This document shows, one piece after another, positions 1-11,400 of a stretch of 64,000 bases of DNA. Made by a program: the position numbers and the translations under genes. Origin of the DNA: Polytrichum commune. Taxonomy: Eukaryota > Streptophyta > Polytrichopsida > Polytrichales > Polytrichaceae. Below the pieces are notes generated by a model. That model was not told the origin of the DNA, did no database searches, and was given only the letters and a program-made list of their open reading frames with translations. The stretch spans positions 65,487,554-65,551,553 of the forward strand of contig OX485803.1 of assembly GCA_950295325.1 (NCBI GenBank). Direction: 5' to 3'. How positions within the stretch are numbered: the first letter of the stretch is position 1; every line of letters starts with the position of its first letter.

Positions 1-2276
1 GTTTGTTAGGTAAAACACAAGGTTATAACACTGCATTTCCATTTAGGTGTATCAATTAGTCTACGGGCAGGGGTAAAAACACCTAAAAGATCACTCCATA
101 GCAGTGCATGCAAAGGTGACAATCTCTCTTCTCACTCTAAATTCCCAGTCAATGGTCTGGCAGTGAGTTCATTTTAATTGGACCAAGTGCGGTGCAAAAG
201 CATAGGGCTCGCCATCGACCATAGTCATTTGTAAAAGTAACCCATTTTAGTCTTGCTTATCAAAGTCGAGGGCCCTTTGATATCGTCCATAAACTGTCAT
301 TTAATTAATTCTTTTAATTGAACTTGAAACAGGCGGTGCAGTCTCCCTTGCAGGGTTATCAAAGTTCCTTAATTAATCTTTTCATCTTAAGTTGTACAGT
401 CCGACCATAGTCTTTACCTGGTCTTGGCCAAAGGCAATCGTAACTTCTTTTCTCATGACTATAGGTCAAAGACACTTATGCGCGTTACCATATTCTCACA
501 CCACTCGTAAACTCATTTCATTGATTTAAAGTTCCAATTACATCTATTCAATCCTCAAGACAATCGGTTTAATTCCTTATGACAAACCGAAGCGAACAAT
601 CCAATGATTAAAGGAAACGAAAGTTCAACTTAATCTTAGTTCCTTTTAACTTTTATTAAAGAATTCAACCTTACCAGTATAGTAAGCGGCACGTCCTTCC
701 GTCTTCTTCACTGTCGGTTGACCTTCCGTAGACAATGGACTCTTCGAGTTGTCCTTTCGACTTCCACCATAGACTTGAACAGTTTCTTCATTTGCACTGA
801 GAAGACCATAGCCTTATTCTTTATTCGGTTTAATTCGACCCGGTAATACAATGCTACGATTCCATAATCATGTCCGTATTACAAGGATACCACTTGCTGT
901 GCACAAATTGGTTTAAAGAATAAAACTACGTCGATGACAATGGATATGGTGTGCAGTCAATATTAGAGGCAATGTAGATATAGATAAATGCAGGGAGAAA
1001 AAGCCTAGGGTCTCTTAATCATTTCGTGTACTCAAGCAAAGGAATGATAGACTAAGATATTTCTGTATTTCCAGTCATATGTATTCCACGAATCGCTCCA
1101 AGATTAATCACAACTCTCAACTGGAGAGACACTTTCCTTATATTACTCAACGACCATAGTCTCATGATCGACTGTATCACAGTGATGGTAAGAAATTAAT
1201 TCGTATCATAACATATTATGACCTCAGTTCGCATTCGCAGACCTTTGACTTTACTGCTTCATCAGTACCTAAAGTTAATTCCTGTAATGCTTGCTCTCCC
1301 AAACTAGAATCCTATAAACAATGATCATCAACAGTCTGTAGCGAGTTACAAATTATTCAACTAACCTACAAGACTACAAGAAAATCACCCATCCTTCAGA
1401 TTGAACTTAGGCATTTTCTCTCAATTCACTACCTGAAGGCTGGAGAATTGCGACAGGTAATTAAGGGGAACTGCAAACACTAGGATCTCAACCAATTATA
1501 CTTGCAGACCATAGTCAACTGTAAACACAATCACTCTCAAGGATCTATCGTCACGATTTAATAATACGACTTAATTCCCTGCTCTTTATATAAATAGACA
1601 ATTCGTTCAGGTAATCAACCCCTGCAAAATTACCACACTCAGATCCCAAATTGAGACGATAGACTCGTCAGTACAGGTAATGGCCATCTCGAGAAATTGT
1701 CTTGCCATGAAAATATACAACCACATATACATAATAGGAAAGCTGACACAATTATCAAATAACTTCAGTTTACCGCTTAGCATTAAAACTCGAGATTCAC
1801 AACAGATTAAGTCCCAAGCAAACTGATACTCACGCTTGACTCCGAAGTTAGACAATTGCCTACGACCCCAGTAAAAAATCTTCTGGGAGCCACTGTACTT
1901 ATAACAACAACAACAACAACAACAACGCATGCGCATCCCACGCATGTGATTGCAAAATAAGATTTAAAAATCAGATTCACCAAAAGATCCACACACAAGA
2001 CAGAAAGTTCAATAATAATCCCTTACAAGCTCTCGGCCTCTCGCCTACAAGACACACACCTAATGAATGGCCTCCTCCTCTTTCTCAACCTACAAAAAGT
2101 AGTTATAACCATCTTTGTCTCTTCAAACCGGGCCATAACCTTCCCATGGCCTAGTTTCACATATCACAAGACATTAGCTATTTCACACCACAAGGTTTCA
2201 TATTTTCGAGTTCAAGAAGTGACTATTCACACTTAAACTTCATTAATGCTACCAAAAATCAAAAAATTGTACCACA
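1..2276 (-). repeat. 3' LTR (left copy, truncated by window edge)
   Basis: Direct repeat of 15813-18093. It corresponds to all but the outer 93 bases of the LTR; those bases lie left of the window. The inner end at 2276 is set by loss of identity with the right copy after ACCACA and by the adjoining polypurine tract. On the minus strand the LTR begins TGTGGTAC. Open frames here, such as a poly-cysteine frame at 1607-1945, come from the AAC microsatellite and have no coding support. Confidence 0.95.
1585..1592 (-). promoter_or_regulatory. TATA-like box in the left LTR
   Basis: TATATAAA on the minus strand, the counterpart of 17396-17403 in the right LTR. In a 3' LTR it would drive transcription outward, to the left, away from the element. 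Confidence 0.4.
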
Positions 2277-2291
2277 TAGCCCCCGACTAAC
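2277..2291 (-). other. Polypurine tract
   Basis: Minus-strand GTTAGTCGGGGGCTA directly abuts the start (TGTGG) of the 3' LTR. A G-run immediately before the LTR is the expected plus-strand priming site for reverse transcription. It is short and only partly purine, so the exact limits are uncertain. Confidence 0.65.
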
Positions 2292-2304
2292 ATTGTTGCT
2301 GGCC

Positions 2305-4989
2305 TCAGCAACCTTGTCTCCGAAATGGTTGGTGAAATGGACGTTGAGGGTGCGAAGTTATGTTAGCTGCTCTTTTGTTGTCCCGAATCTCCATCTTCTC
2401 AATAGCACGGCGTAGATCATCATCTACTTCCACCATCTCTGGAGCATTAAGACGTTGCCATCGCAAGAATCTTTCGAATGGCCCCGCCCGGGTGTGCGGA
2501 AATTCATCGATCAGACACCTATGAGCACCTGCAATAAAGTGAGTGATGGCCATGGCTTCCACCAGTCGTACCCATCGGGTCGGACGATATTGCAATTTCA
2601 AGAGTAGTAGAAATTCATGACGGCTTTCCGAAAATTGATTGACATCAATGGTAACGTTCCATTGACCACACCAGTCGGCGAGAGTGTTACAAAACACTGC
2701 AGCCCGGAAACATACTGGATCCACATGTTGAATATGTTCCTCAAAAAAATTCCGATATGCTTCCTGACATTGAGCTGCGGTCGCCTTAGGCCCTGGTATA
2801 AGAGGCCAATTGTACTCCACACTATGGAGTGTCGCTTGCGGGTCCCATTTGTGTCTTCGAGTACACGCGCAAAAGTGGGGATGCGTGGCCACGGCTGGTG
2901 GCGGATGGGAAGACCATTGCCTAGAGATTCGGCGATAATGGATATCCGCCGGGATGTCCTCACTTCGTGACAACCCATAGTCCTCCAATAACCATGAAAG
3001 AGCCTCCCAAGTGGGAACCGGCGTTTCTTGAGGCCTGTCAAACATCTTATGGTATTGCCCCAAATATTGCAAAGTTAGGGGACTGCCCACTAATGGTAAC
3101 CTGATAGAAATAGAGGGTACAGAGAAGCTAGGGGGTGGCAGATCAAGTTGAATTTGGCCGTGTAAATTTAACAACGGTTTCTTCCCAGCAGAGGCTTCCT
3201 TAATATATCTCTCCAATCTATTACTAGTCCTCTCATGTTGGAACAGATAATGGGAGGCACTTAAATCCTTGCTAGAGACCATAGACAAACGTTGCACATT
3301 GTTGGAAAGAAGACTAGGTACAAAGTCAGGATGTTGGAGTTGCCCGTATAGGCTCTGTAACACCAATTGCCACTCATGCAGGTCCGACTGCGTCTGGCCA
3401 TAAAACTGAGATGAAATTCGTGTGCTATAATCTTGCCAGGAAGCCACACGCTTATCAGATTGGTAGGACAATGACTGACGACTCACCCATTGACGTTCTA
3501 AAGAGGAATAATATAACAAAACCCTTGCCCCCATATCCCCGATGACCATGAAAGCAGCATGTGGATCTGAGAGTTGAAGATGTTTACGAGCTAGGATTTC
3601 GGCACAAAGGTTTTCAATCCCCTCCTCGCAACTAGTTGCCCAAACTTCCAAAAATTGCCTATGATCTAACCAATCCTCTCTGACCAACTTATGAGTAACT
3701 AAGAATAAATCCCTCTGTAATTCATACAATCGAAACAAATCTTGAGGAACTGGACCACTGGACTCCCAATCCCACAACCTGGCCACGGACGCTTTAGACT
3801 GATGGACAGTTTTAGACTCGAGAAGGACTTGAGTTTTCGGAGAATGCTCTTTCTCCTTCCTGGTCAAGAGCTCCCGTTGAAGCTCAAACTCCTTTTTCTG
3901 CAGCTGTAATTTTTCCCGCAACTGGTGACTTTCCGTCTGCACTTTCTTTAACTCCTCTTGGCAAGATTGTAAGGTCGCTCGCTCCTGCTCCCCATGTTGC
4001 ATTTGCTCCCTCAATGCCTGGTTCTCTTTTTCTTTTTCTTCGCCGAGCGCCTTGCTAGTTTCCATTATCTTTCTCAGGGTCTCGATCTCGGCCTCTTTAC
4101 TCATTCGTTCTTTCATAGCTTGTGCAAGGTCACACAGGTTCTTCACATTGTTAGTCTGGCATTCCACCAGAGCTTCACCTTTCTTAATTAATTGGTCCTG
4201 TTTCTCATCAACCATTGTCTGCAAACTTTGCACCCGAAGCCTCAGCCTTCGATTCTCCACAACTTCTTGATCTGGTTTCTCAGGGCTGGACGATGGACTG
4301 GGAGTTGATTGAGGAGATGATGGTCCTCCCAAGAACACAGCTGGGGGAGGTAACTCTTCGCAAAGTACCGAGATGTAGAAAGCTGAATACAACTCCATCA
4401 ACTTCATCTTTCGCTTAACCTCAATCTCTTCCAGCATCCTTTCTTGCACTATGCTAGCCCAGTTCACCCTCTCGCCATCCAAAGTCTTCATTACAGCCAT
4501 TATCATTCTCTGAGGGATTGTGTCCTTCTGAGGTCGAAACAGGAAATAGTCATTGATGAACTTAAGCCACTGTTTCCATTGTGGTTTCGCAGCATCAAGT
4601 TTACACCCCCTGGGGGTGCAAGGTAGTTCCCCTTCGAACCAAGACTCATATTGATGCTTTGTGAGTCCCGGCATCTCTTCGACTAAATGACCCCCAGCTG
4701 GTAACCTTAAAATTCTTTCAATCATCTTGCTACTGAAGTCTATGGTCCGTCCATCGACTAGGGCAGTCTCAGTCTCTCGAGAATAAGTTTGGACAAATTG
4801 AACGACTCTGTCCACATAAGCCACTCTGGTAACATTTTGGATCCAAGACAAATAATTGAATATTCCAGCTCTCCTCAGTCTCTCACTGTCCATGTTCCAG
4901 GACGCCCGGAGTGCCGCAGGAATAGGAGACAACACTATCGGCCTGATGCTCAAGGCCTGACTTGACTTAGCTATCTCACCATTTTCCAT
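2305..4989 (-). CDS. Extra ORF of the retrotransposon, coiled-coil protein of 894 residues
   Basis: An uninterrupted ORF from ATG at 4989 to TGA at 2305, placed between pol and the 3' LTR, where Athila-type elements carry an env-like gene. No signal peptide or hydrophobic membrane segment is visible, so an envelope function is not supported. Residues about 30-215 form a globular region with a pattern (VDGRTIDFSSKMIERILRLP at 78-97) that recalls the 'putative plant transposon protein' domain found in plant retroelement ORFs; this match is from memory and weak. A Pro/Ser-rich linker follows at 213-240, then a long charged heptad-rich coiled coil at about 243-390. The C-terminal half (400-894) is Trp- and His-rich and not recognised. 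Full length without a break implies recent selection or recent insertion. Role unknown; a structural or accessory particle protein is one possibility. Confidence 0.75.
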   Translation of the reverse strand: MENGEIAKSSQALSIRPIVLSPIPAALRASWNMDSERLRRAGIFNYLSWIQNVTRVAYVDRVVQFVQTYSRETETALVDGRTIDFSSKMIERILRLPAGGHLVEEMPGLTKHQYESWFEGELPCTPRGCKLDAAKPQWKQWLKFINDYFLFRPQKDTIPQRMIMAVMKTLDGERVNWASIVQERMLEEIEVKRKMKLMELYSAFYISVLCEELPPPAVFLGGPSSPQSTPSPSSSPEKPDQEVVENRRLRLRVQSLQTMVDEKQDQLIKKGEALVECQTNNVKNLCDLAQAMKERMSKEAEIETLRKIMETSKALGEEKEKENQALREQMQHGEQERATLQSCQEELKKVQTESHQLREKLQLQKKEFELQRELLTRKEKEHSPKTQVLLESKTVHQSKASVARLWDWESSGPVPQDLFRLYELQRDLFLVTHKLVREDWLDHRQFLEVWATSCEEGIENLCAEILARKHLQLSDPHAAFMVIGDMGARVLLYYSSLERQWVSRQSLSYQSDKRVASWQDYSTRISSQFYGQTQSDLHEWQLVLQSLYGQLQHPDFVPSLLSNNVQRLSMVSSKDLSASHYLFQHERTSNRLERYIKEASAGKKPLLNLHGQIQLDLPPPSFSVPSISIRLPLVGSPLTLQYLGQYHKMFDRPQETPVPTWEALSWLLEDYGLSRSEDIPADIHYRRISRQWSSHPPPAVATHPHFCACTRRHKWDPQATLHSVEYNWPLIPGPKATAAQCQEAYRNFFEEHIQHVDPVCFRAAVFCNTLADWCGQWNVTIDVNQFSESRHEFLLLLKLQYRPTRWVRLVEAMAITHFIAGAHRCLIDEFPHTRAGPFERFLRWQRLNAPEMVEVDDDLRRAIEKMEIRDNKRAANITSHPQRPFHQPFRRQGC

Positions 4990-7900
4990 GGTATCTCACT
5001 GTTGCTTTCTCAGACAATGGATTTGTATCCCAATATCAGTGCTGTAACTTTTATGAAAAGGTCAAGAGCTTTGTTCTACCCAAGACTCGCTACCCTGCAC
5101 AAGGCCCACTTCACAGACTAAGTTCCTAGCATTTTTCTTCAGTTGAGGGCCCCTGGTAGTCAATTAACTCTAATTGTTGCATTTTTTTTTTTCATCTACA
5201 GCACTCAAAAAGAACTGCTTCCACAACCTCTGTTCAATCTTTATCAAGAAACTATATCTCTATAATCTTGGAAGGAGTTTCCTCGGGGAGACAATGGTCT
5301 TGTTAACTACTCTTTCTCCGGCCGTTGTACTCATTGAATGATTCGTTTTGGGAACAGCAGAGAACCTTTTTACCTCTGAATCCCTCCTTTCTATCTTTTC
5401 TCTTTGAAATCATTCCCTCCCATTCACTTAGCTATTGCATTCTCTTTACAAAGTTCTACTTCAGAGCTCTAAACAATATACTAAATTACGATAATATCTT
5501 TCTCCTTTTTCACTCGGCTCATAACCTCTTCAACTGTCAACTTTAAGCATTATCTGGAAGAAAATTCTCTGGCCCTCTCTTTTAGCCTTAAAGTTGTCAC
5601 TAACTTAACCAATTTGGAATCTATCTTTTTCTTCCACTCATCACTTCCGCACTTGGATCTATAAGACTTTTTCATTTCTCTCTGGCAACTTTGTCACAGT
5701 TTTCTCTCAACAATATCACTTTCTTTTTGCTGAGCCTAATATCTGACGTTCTTTCATCCCTGCCTTTGCCATAACCTGTAAAGTCTTCATTTCAGGGCCC
5801 TCCCTTCTTTCTGCAGCACTCCATGCTTACTACATTTATTTCTCTTCTTCTAAACTTATGGATCTCTCTCTAATGGCAGCAAGAATTTGAGCAGATAAAA
5901 AATCTCAGAAAAATAAATCTTGACTGTAGTCTGGGGCTCTTTTCAGAGAAGTTTCCTCTCCTGCCTTTAAGCGACTAATTTTAGCTTCTAATTGAGCATT
6001 ACTCTTAAGCATTGTTCACTACTTTTCAGCTCCCAACCCTTACAACGGATTTTTTTTCTTTTCTTTTCTTTATAACTCTCTGCTCATCAATCCTAGCTCA
6101 AATCAGGGCCTCATTTTTTCTCAAACCTACAAGATCACCCAGAATATCCTCTCATTTCTAAGCACACCTAAGCTCTCATTTCTTTCTTTATTTACTCAAC
6201 TATATACATAGTGCAATATGCTTGGCCATAGTCTGACAATTTCTTTCAAACCCTTGTTTCAGTTGGACTATTGCCTTAATACATCCTCATTACTTATCTG
6301 TGCCTCAACAATATCTATTGCAAAGAGAAACACCCAAGGGATGAGCCAAACCTATCAGTAGAACTCTCATGCTATCCCCTGCACTTCTTTTTCCACAGTT
6401 GACTCAATTTGTCTTGGTGAGGGTCCTAATTTTTCTCCTTGACAGTTTAACTATGAAAGATCTTAGGTCTCTCTTCTCAGACTTATGATGACTCAATTAA
6501 CCCACTGAGATATTTCCAGGCTAGATTTCTACCCTCTCCAAGATTTAACAATTGCTTCTAAAATTGAGTTATCAGTCTCACAAGTGTTGCAACATATTTA
6601 GCTCCCTTAACATCTCTCTGTCATTCTCTGTTGTACGTCTGCAAGATATTATTTATTTTGTATTTTTTCTGGAGGAGCATTTCTCCTATAACCCTCTCCT
6701 CATAACTCACTTAGCTTTGGCTTGCAGATGTTTTCTCTCCCTATCTTTGAGCTAGTCTCCCTTCTTAAGCTCTTAACAAGGCAATAGTCTGTTATTTCCC
6801 AATAAGCATATGCTTTACTTAGGCTATTGTCTTACCATCTTTGAATGGGGAGAGCCGGCCGCTAGTTACAAATGAACCGGTTGAGTTTGAAAATAATCGG
6901 TCGAAGTCCAAGACTTCAGGAAATTTACCGATCATTTTAGAGGAATTTATAAAATACACCCCAAATTAATGAAGAAAAACCGAAAGATGTCAACATTTAC
7001 CGGTTGGACTTGGAGACACTAGGATCTTTACCGGATATGCTCAAAATCCTCCCCAAACACTGTTACCATCTAGCTTTGTCCATATATCAATACCCTTAGG
7101 GTATCTAGAGGATGACCCCAAAATCTAACACCAGAACCCATTTGTTAATACCTGCCACCATTCTGACCACATTCTCTCCTGATATCACTCCTCTTCCTCA
7201 ACCAGATAGTTGCCTGGGACCCACCGTCTTTTGTCCCTTACAGCTAATTGGAAAAAATTAGGTTAATCACACTCTGACCCTAATCCTTTCTTGACACATT
7301 TCTGCGCTCAATTTCTTCAACTTTTCTGCTAACTTCTAATCTGGCCATAGTCTTTAACTTCAACTGACAGTATCCGCTTTATGTAGGCCATTGCCTTGAG
7401 ATATTTCATTCCCTTATCTTTGGATCAACCTCTTTTGATAACCCCAACAAGTATAGATCTATGTCAAAATGAGCAGAGCCTAATAACAACAACTCCCTTA
7501 CTCTTGCTGCCGAAATCATTCATTTACCCAAAATGTCCGCCTGGTCAGAGTCTCTTACAACCATGCAGAAAACGCACATAAGAGAAAGTATATATAAAAA
7601 TATATATAACAACAGTAACTCACCTGCTTCTATCGCAACAGCTGCTCTTCCGCTGCCACCACGCTCTGCAACCTTCTACTTCTGACGCATTCTCTTACTT
7701 TCATCAGACTATGGGCTTAAGCTATTCCACTTCTTGGTTTTCTGTAACGGCGGATGAAGACTTAGCCTCTAGTCTATTCACATTCCGTTAGCTTTCTGTC
7801 TTTTCATCCAACCTATACTAGCCTGGCCATAGTTTTTTTGGCTAGGCCACAAGGTTTCCATTTTTATTTCGTTTAAGTCAAGCACTAATACTCATGAGGT

Positions 7901-8475
7901 TAATTAGCTACTTCTTTTCTTTTCTTTTTATTCGATTCCCTTCCTGATTTTCTCACGATTCATTTGTAAGGTATCTATGATATATATATAGTTGATATAT
8001 AATTGATGTATGTAATTATATTTATATCTTATTACGATCATTCAAATTAGTTACGTAAATCTATATCAATTTTGATAGAATGATCACTATATTCGTTAAT
8101 TTGAGACTTTCTCTTGTCTTAAATTAATATATGGACCACAACAACATGGGTCTAATGTTTGGGTTGTCCTACCTAAACCATCTTGATATGAGTTCTTAAT
8201 TGGGTTCTTGATATGAACACCCGTTTCAAAGTATTTGCATCTTACAATATTCTCCAAGATATGTGTGATTTGATCCATATTCTTATATTTGTAACTCGTC
8301 TCAAAATGCTTAAAAAATATCCCCAATTAACAAATGTAGTGATAATGCCTCTTTTACACGTAACTTAAAGTGATTAAATAATTTGTATTATATAATAATA
8401 TTAAATAATTTGTAATATATAATCATTACTTGTAATAGAAACTCCCTCTCACTATATCCTAGTAACTGACCTCAG
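4990..8475. other. Non-coding spacer between pol and the extra ORF
   Basis: About 3.5 kb with only short ORFs lacking conserved features. The part at 5000-7900 is pyrimidine-rich on the plus strand (purine-rich in the element's sense). It contains several copies of a CCATAGTCT-type word also found in the LTR (near 6225, 7345; a variant near 7825), and a cluster of ACCGG words at 6875-7035. About 7970-8460 is AT-rich and may be an old insertion: a 76-residue frame at 8096-8326 looks like decayed transposon sequence, but I could not identify it. Long non-coding spacers 3' of pol are known in Athila-like elements. Confidence 0.6.
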
Positions 8476-8479
8476 TTAC
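8462..8479. repeat. Small perfect inverted repeat at the 3' end of pol
   Basis: GTAACTGA and TCAGTTAC are separated by two bases and overlap the TAA stop codon of pol (8476-8478). It could form a short hairpin in the transcript. It may be chance; no U-run typical of a terminator is expected or seen in this eukaryotic context. Confidence 0.35.
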
Positions 8480-11400
8480 GTATGATATTTTTTTAGACGA
8501 TAGCCATTAATGCGTGTGAGCAAAGGTTTGCCCTCAAAATCTACTAGGTCAAATGACCCATTGTCATGTGCAATTTTAACTTGATATGGTCCCATCCAGT
8601 GGAGTTTGAATTTACCAGGAAATTTTTGAAAGCGACTATCATAGAGCAAAACCAAATCATCAGCGGTGAGTGTTTTAGATTTCATTTTGCTATCATAGTA
8701 AGTCTTACGCCACTTCTGAATGGCTGCCATATTCAAATAGGCTTGATTCCTCACCTCATCCAGTCTTTCTAACATTGCTATCCGCTCGTGTAGGGATTCC
8801 TCATCACTCAATCTTGCATCAACAGCAATGCGTAAAGAAGGTAATTCTAACTCCACAAGTAGGATAGCTTCTTGACCATAAACTAATTGAAAAGGGGTGA
8901 ACTTAGTTGTGACTTTATAGGCTGTTCGATAAGCCCATAATGCATCTAACAACTTGCTATCCCAATCAGTCATAGAGTTTTGGACTGTCTTAGTAATTAT
9001 CTTACACAAAATCCCATTGGTCTTTTCGGTTTGTCCATTGGCTCGTGGGTGATATGGGGATGTTAGACGATGTTTAATTTTATACTTCTCGGTGAGTTCT
9101 TTAATGACATCGTTTACAAAGTGTGTCCCTCAATCACTTACCAACTCCTTTGGACAACCATAACGTGATAAGATTTTCTCTCTTAAAAACTTAGCTACAA
9201 CATGTTTATCATCTTTTCTAGTGGCTTCAGCTTCCGCCCACTTAGTGACGTAATCTGTGGCCACTAAAATATACTGATATCTCCCATGACGACTTGGTGG
9301 GTTAATGGGACCAACAAAATCAATCCCCCACTTCTCAAATGGTGCAAGGGCTAGGATAGGTGTAAGTGGCATTGCGGAAGAATCTGTTGGTTTCCCAATC
9401 CTCTGACACACATCACATTGTCTTGTGTATGTGGTGCAGTCAGCGAAAAGAGTGGGCCACCAATAACCACTTTGCAATATCTTTCTAGCAGTGACATCTC
9501 CTGCAAAGTGACCTCCTGCCATGTTATCGTGACACTCTTTTAGAATTAAAGGAATCTCGGAACTAGTGACACAACGACGTAAGACCTCATCTTTCCCTTT
9601 CTTATACAAGGTGTCAGCAATAATGGTATAAGGCATGGCTTTGAAAATCAATCGCCGTTTCTGTTTTTCAGTAAAGTCCGGAGGGAATTTGTGGCTTTGT
9701 AAATATTCAATTATTTCTGCATACTCGTGAGGAATGACATCAATATAAAATAATTGGACGTCTGGAAACGAATCATCTATGGGTTCTGATCCAGAGTCTT
9801 CTTTTAATCTCGAAAGGTGGTCTGCGTTGGCATGACTCTTGCCCGGTCTAACTTCGACTGTGAAGTTAAATTCTTGCAAAAGTAATACCCATCTTGCAAT
9901 TCTTCCACTCAGTTGGGGTTTGTTGATCATATATTTCAATGCATCATGATCCACGTGGAATACAAATTTGTTTCCCAAGAGATAATGACGGAATTTTTGG
10001 ACGGAGAAAATCATGCCTAAAGCCTCACGTTCAGTGACAGTGTAGTTTCTCTCAGCTTGTACCAACTGACGACTCGCAAAGTAAATGGGATGGTCATGTC
10101 CTTTCTCATCTTTCTGACTTAGGACTGATCCAATTGCTACATTGGATGCATCCACAAATATATGGAACTCTTTGTCCCAATTAGGGGGTACAAGTATTGG
10201 GGCTGACACTAGTTTTCTCTTTAGTGTGTTAAAGGCATGTGTACAAGCTGAAGTCCAAATTGGAGCTTCATCACCTTTCTTAAGCAGTTCTGTCAAAGGC
10301 ATTGCAATTGTTGCATACCGGTAAATGAATCTTCTATAATAACCAGTGTGACCAAGGAATCCTTTGACCTCCGTAATAGTAGTAGGAATAGGCAAAGATA
10401 CAATGTTTGCTATCTTATCAGGGTCAGTTGCTATGCCTTGTTCAGACACAATGTGTCCTACCAGTCTTCCAAAAGGCACTAGAAAGATTGACTTTGCGGC
10501 ATTAATTGAAATGCCAAACTCCATGCATTTATCGAAACATTTTTGGAGATAATCTGCGTGGTTTTTATCATCACCAAAGACAGCAAAATCATCCAAAAAA
10601 ATTTCCATGAATTTACGGAGATATTCCTGAAAGGCTTCAGTCATGACACGTTGGAAAGTAGCAGGGGCATTGCATAACCCAAATGGCATTACAATGTAAG
10701 CAAAGGTACCCCAATCTGTGGTAAAAGTTGTATACCAACGGTGTGATTCAAAGATTCGGATTTGGTTATACCCAGAAAATCCGTCCATAAATGAGTAGCG
10801 TTTGTAACCCGCCACTGCATCCAACATGGTGTCGGTAAAAGGTAAAGGGAAATAGTCCTTCCGGGTGACGCTATTGAGTCTCCGGAAATCTTGACAAATT
10901 CTTAATTTCCCATTCTTTTTAGGTACTACAACGATGGGTGACACCCACTCACTATAAGGGACTTTGTAAATAAACCCTGCCTCGAGAAGTTTATCAATTT
11001 CTTCTTTGACCATTAAGGAATATTTAGGATTCATCCGATACTGTCTTTGTCTCACTGGGGTAGTCCCTTCCTCAAGTACGATCTTATGTTCACATACTTC
11101 AGGAGGGACTCCTCTCAAATCCTTATAAGTCCACGCAAAGACTTTAATATTCCTTTTGAAGAAATTATACCAATACTGCCATTCGGTTTTGGATAATTTC
11201 TCGTGAACTTTAATGATCTTAGGAACTTCCTCGGTTCCTAGGTTCATCTCTTTGTAAACATCTTTAGACACATAACTCTTAATAGGTGCATTATAAGAGA
11301 ACATGGCATCCTCCCATTCTTCCTCAAAAGATGGTAATTTACTCTCAAATTCTTTTAATGGGGTAGACCGTTTCTTAGGGTTGGGTGTTAATAAGGTTTT

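Noticed and set aside
1607-1998. Poly-cysteine and poly-valine ORFs in the LTRs (also 17418-17815)
   Set aside because: They are translations of the AAC/GTT microsatellite inside non-coding LTR and change length between the two LTR copies.
2305-4989. Envelope gene of an endogenous retrovirus
   Set aside because: The position fits but there is no signal peptide, membrane anchor or fusion-like segment; the protein is largely charged and coiled coil.
8096-8326. Small gene of 76 residues in the spacer
   Set aside because: AT-rich surroundings, no conserved feature and no promoter context; more likely decayed transposon sequence.
8476-9009. Independent ORF 3' of pol
   Set aside because: It is in the same frame as pol and continues integrase; it is separated only by the TGA at 9130-9132.
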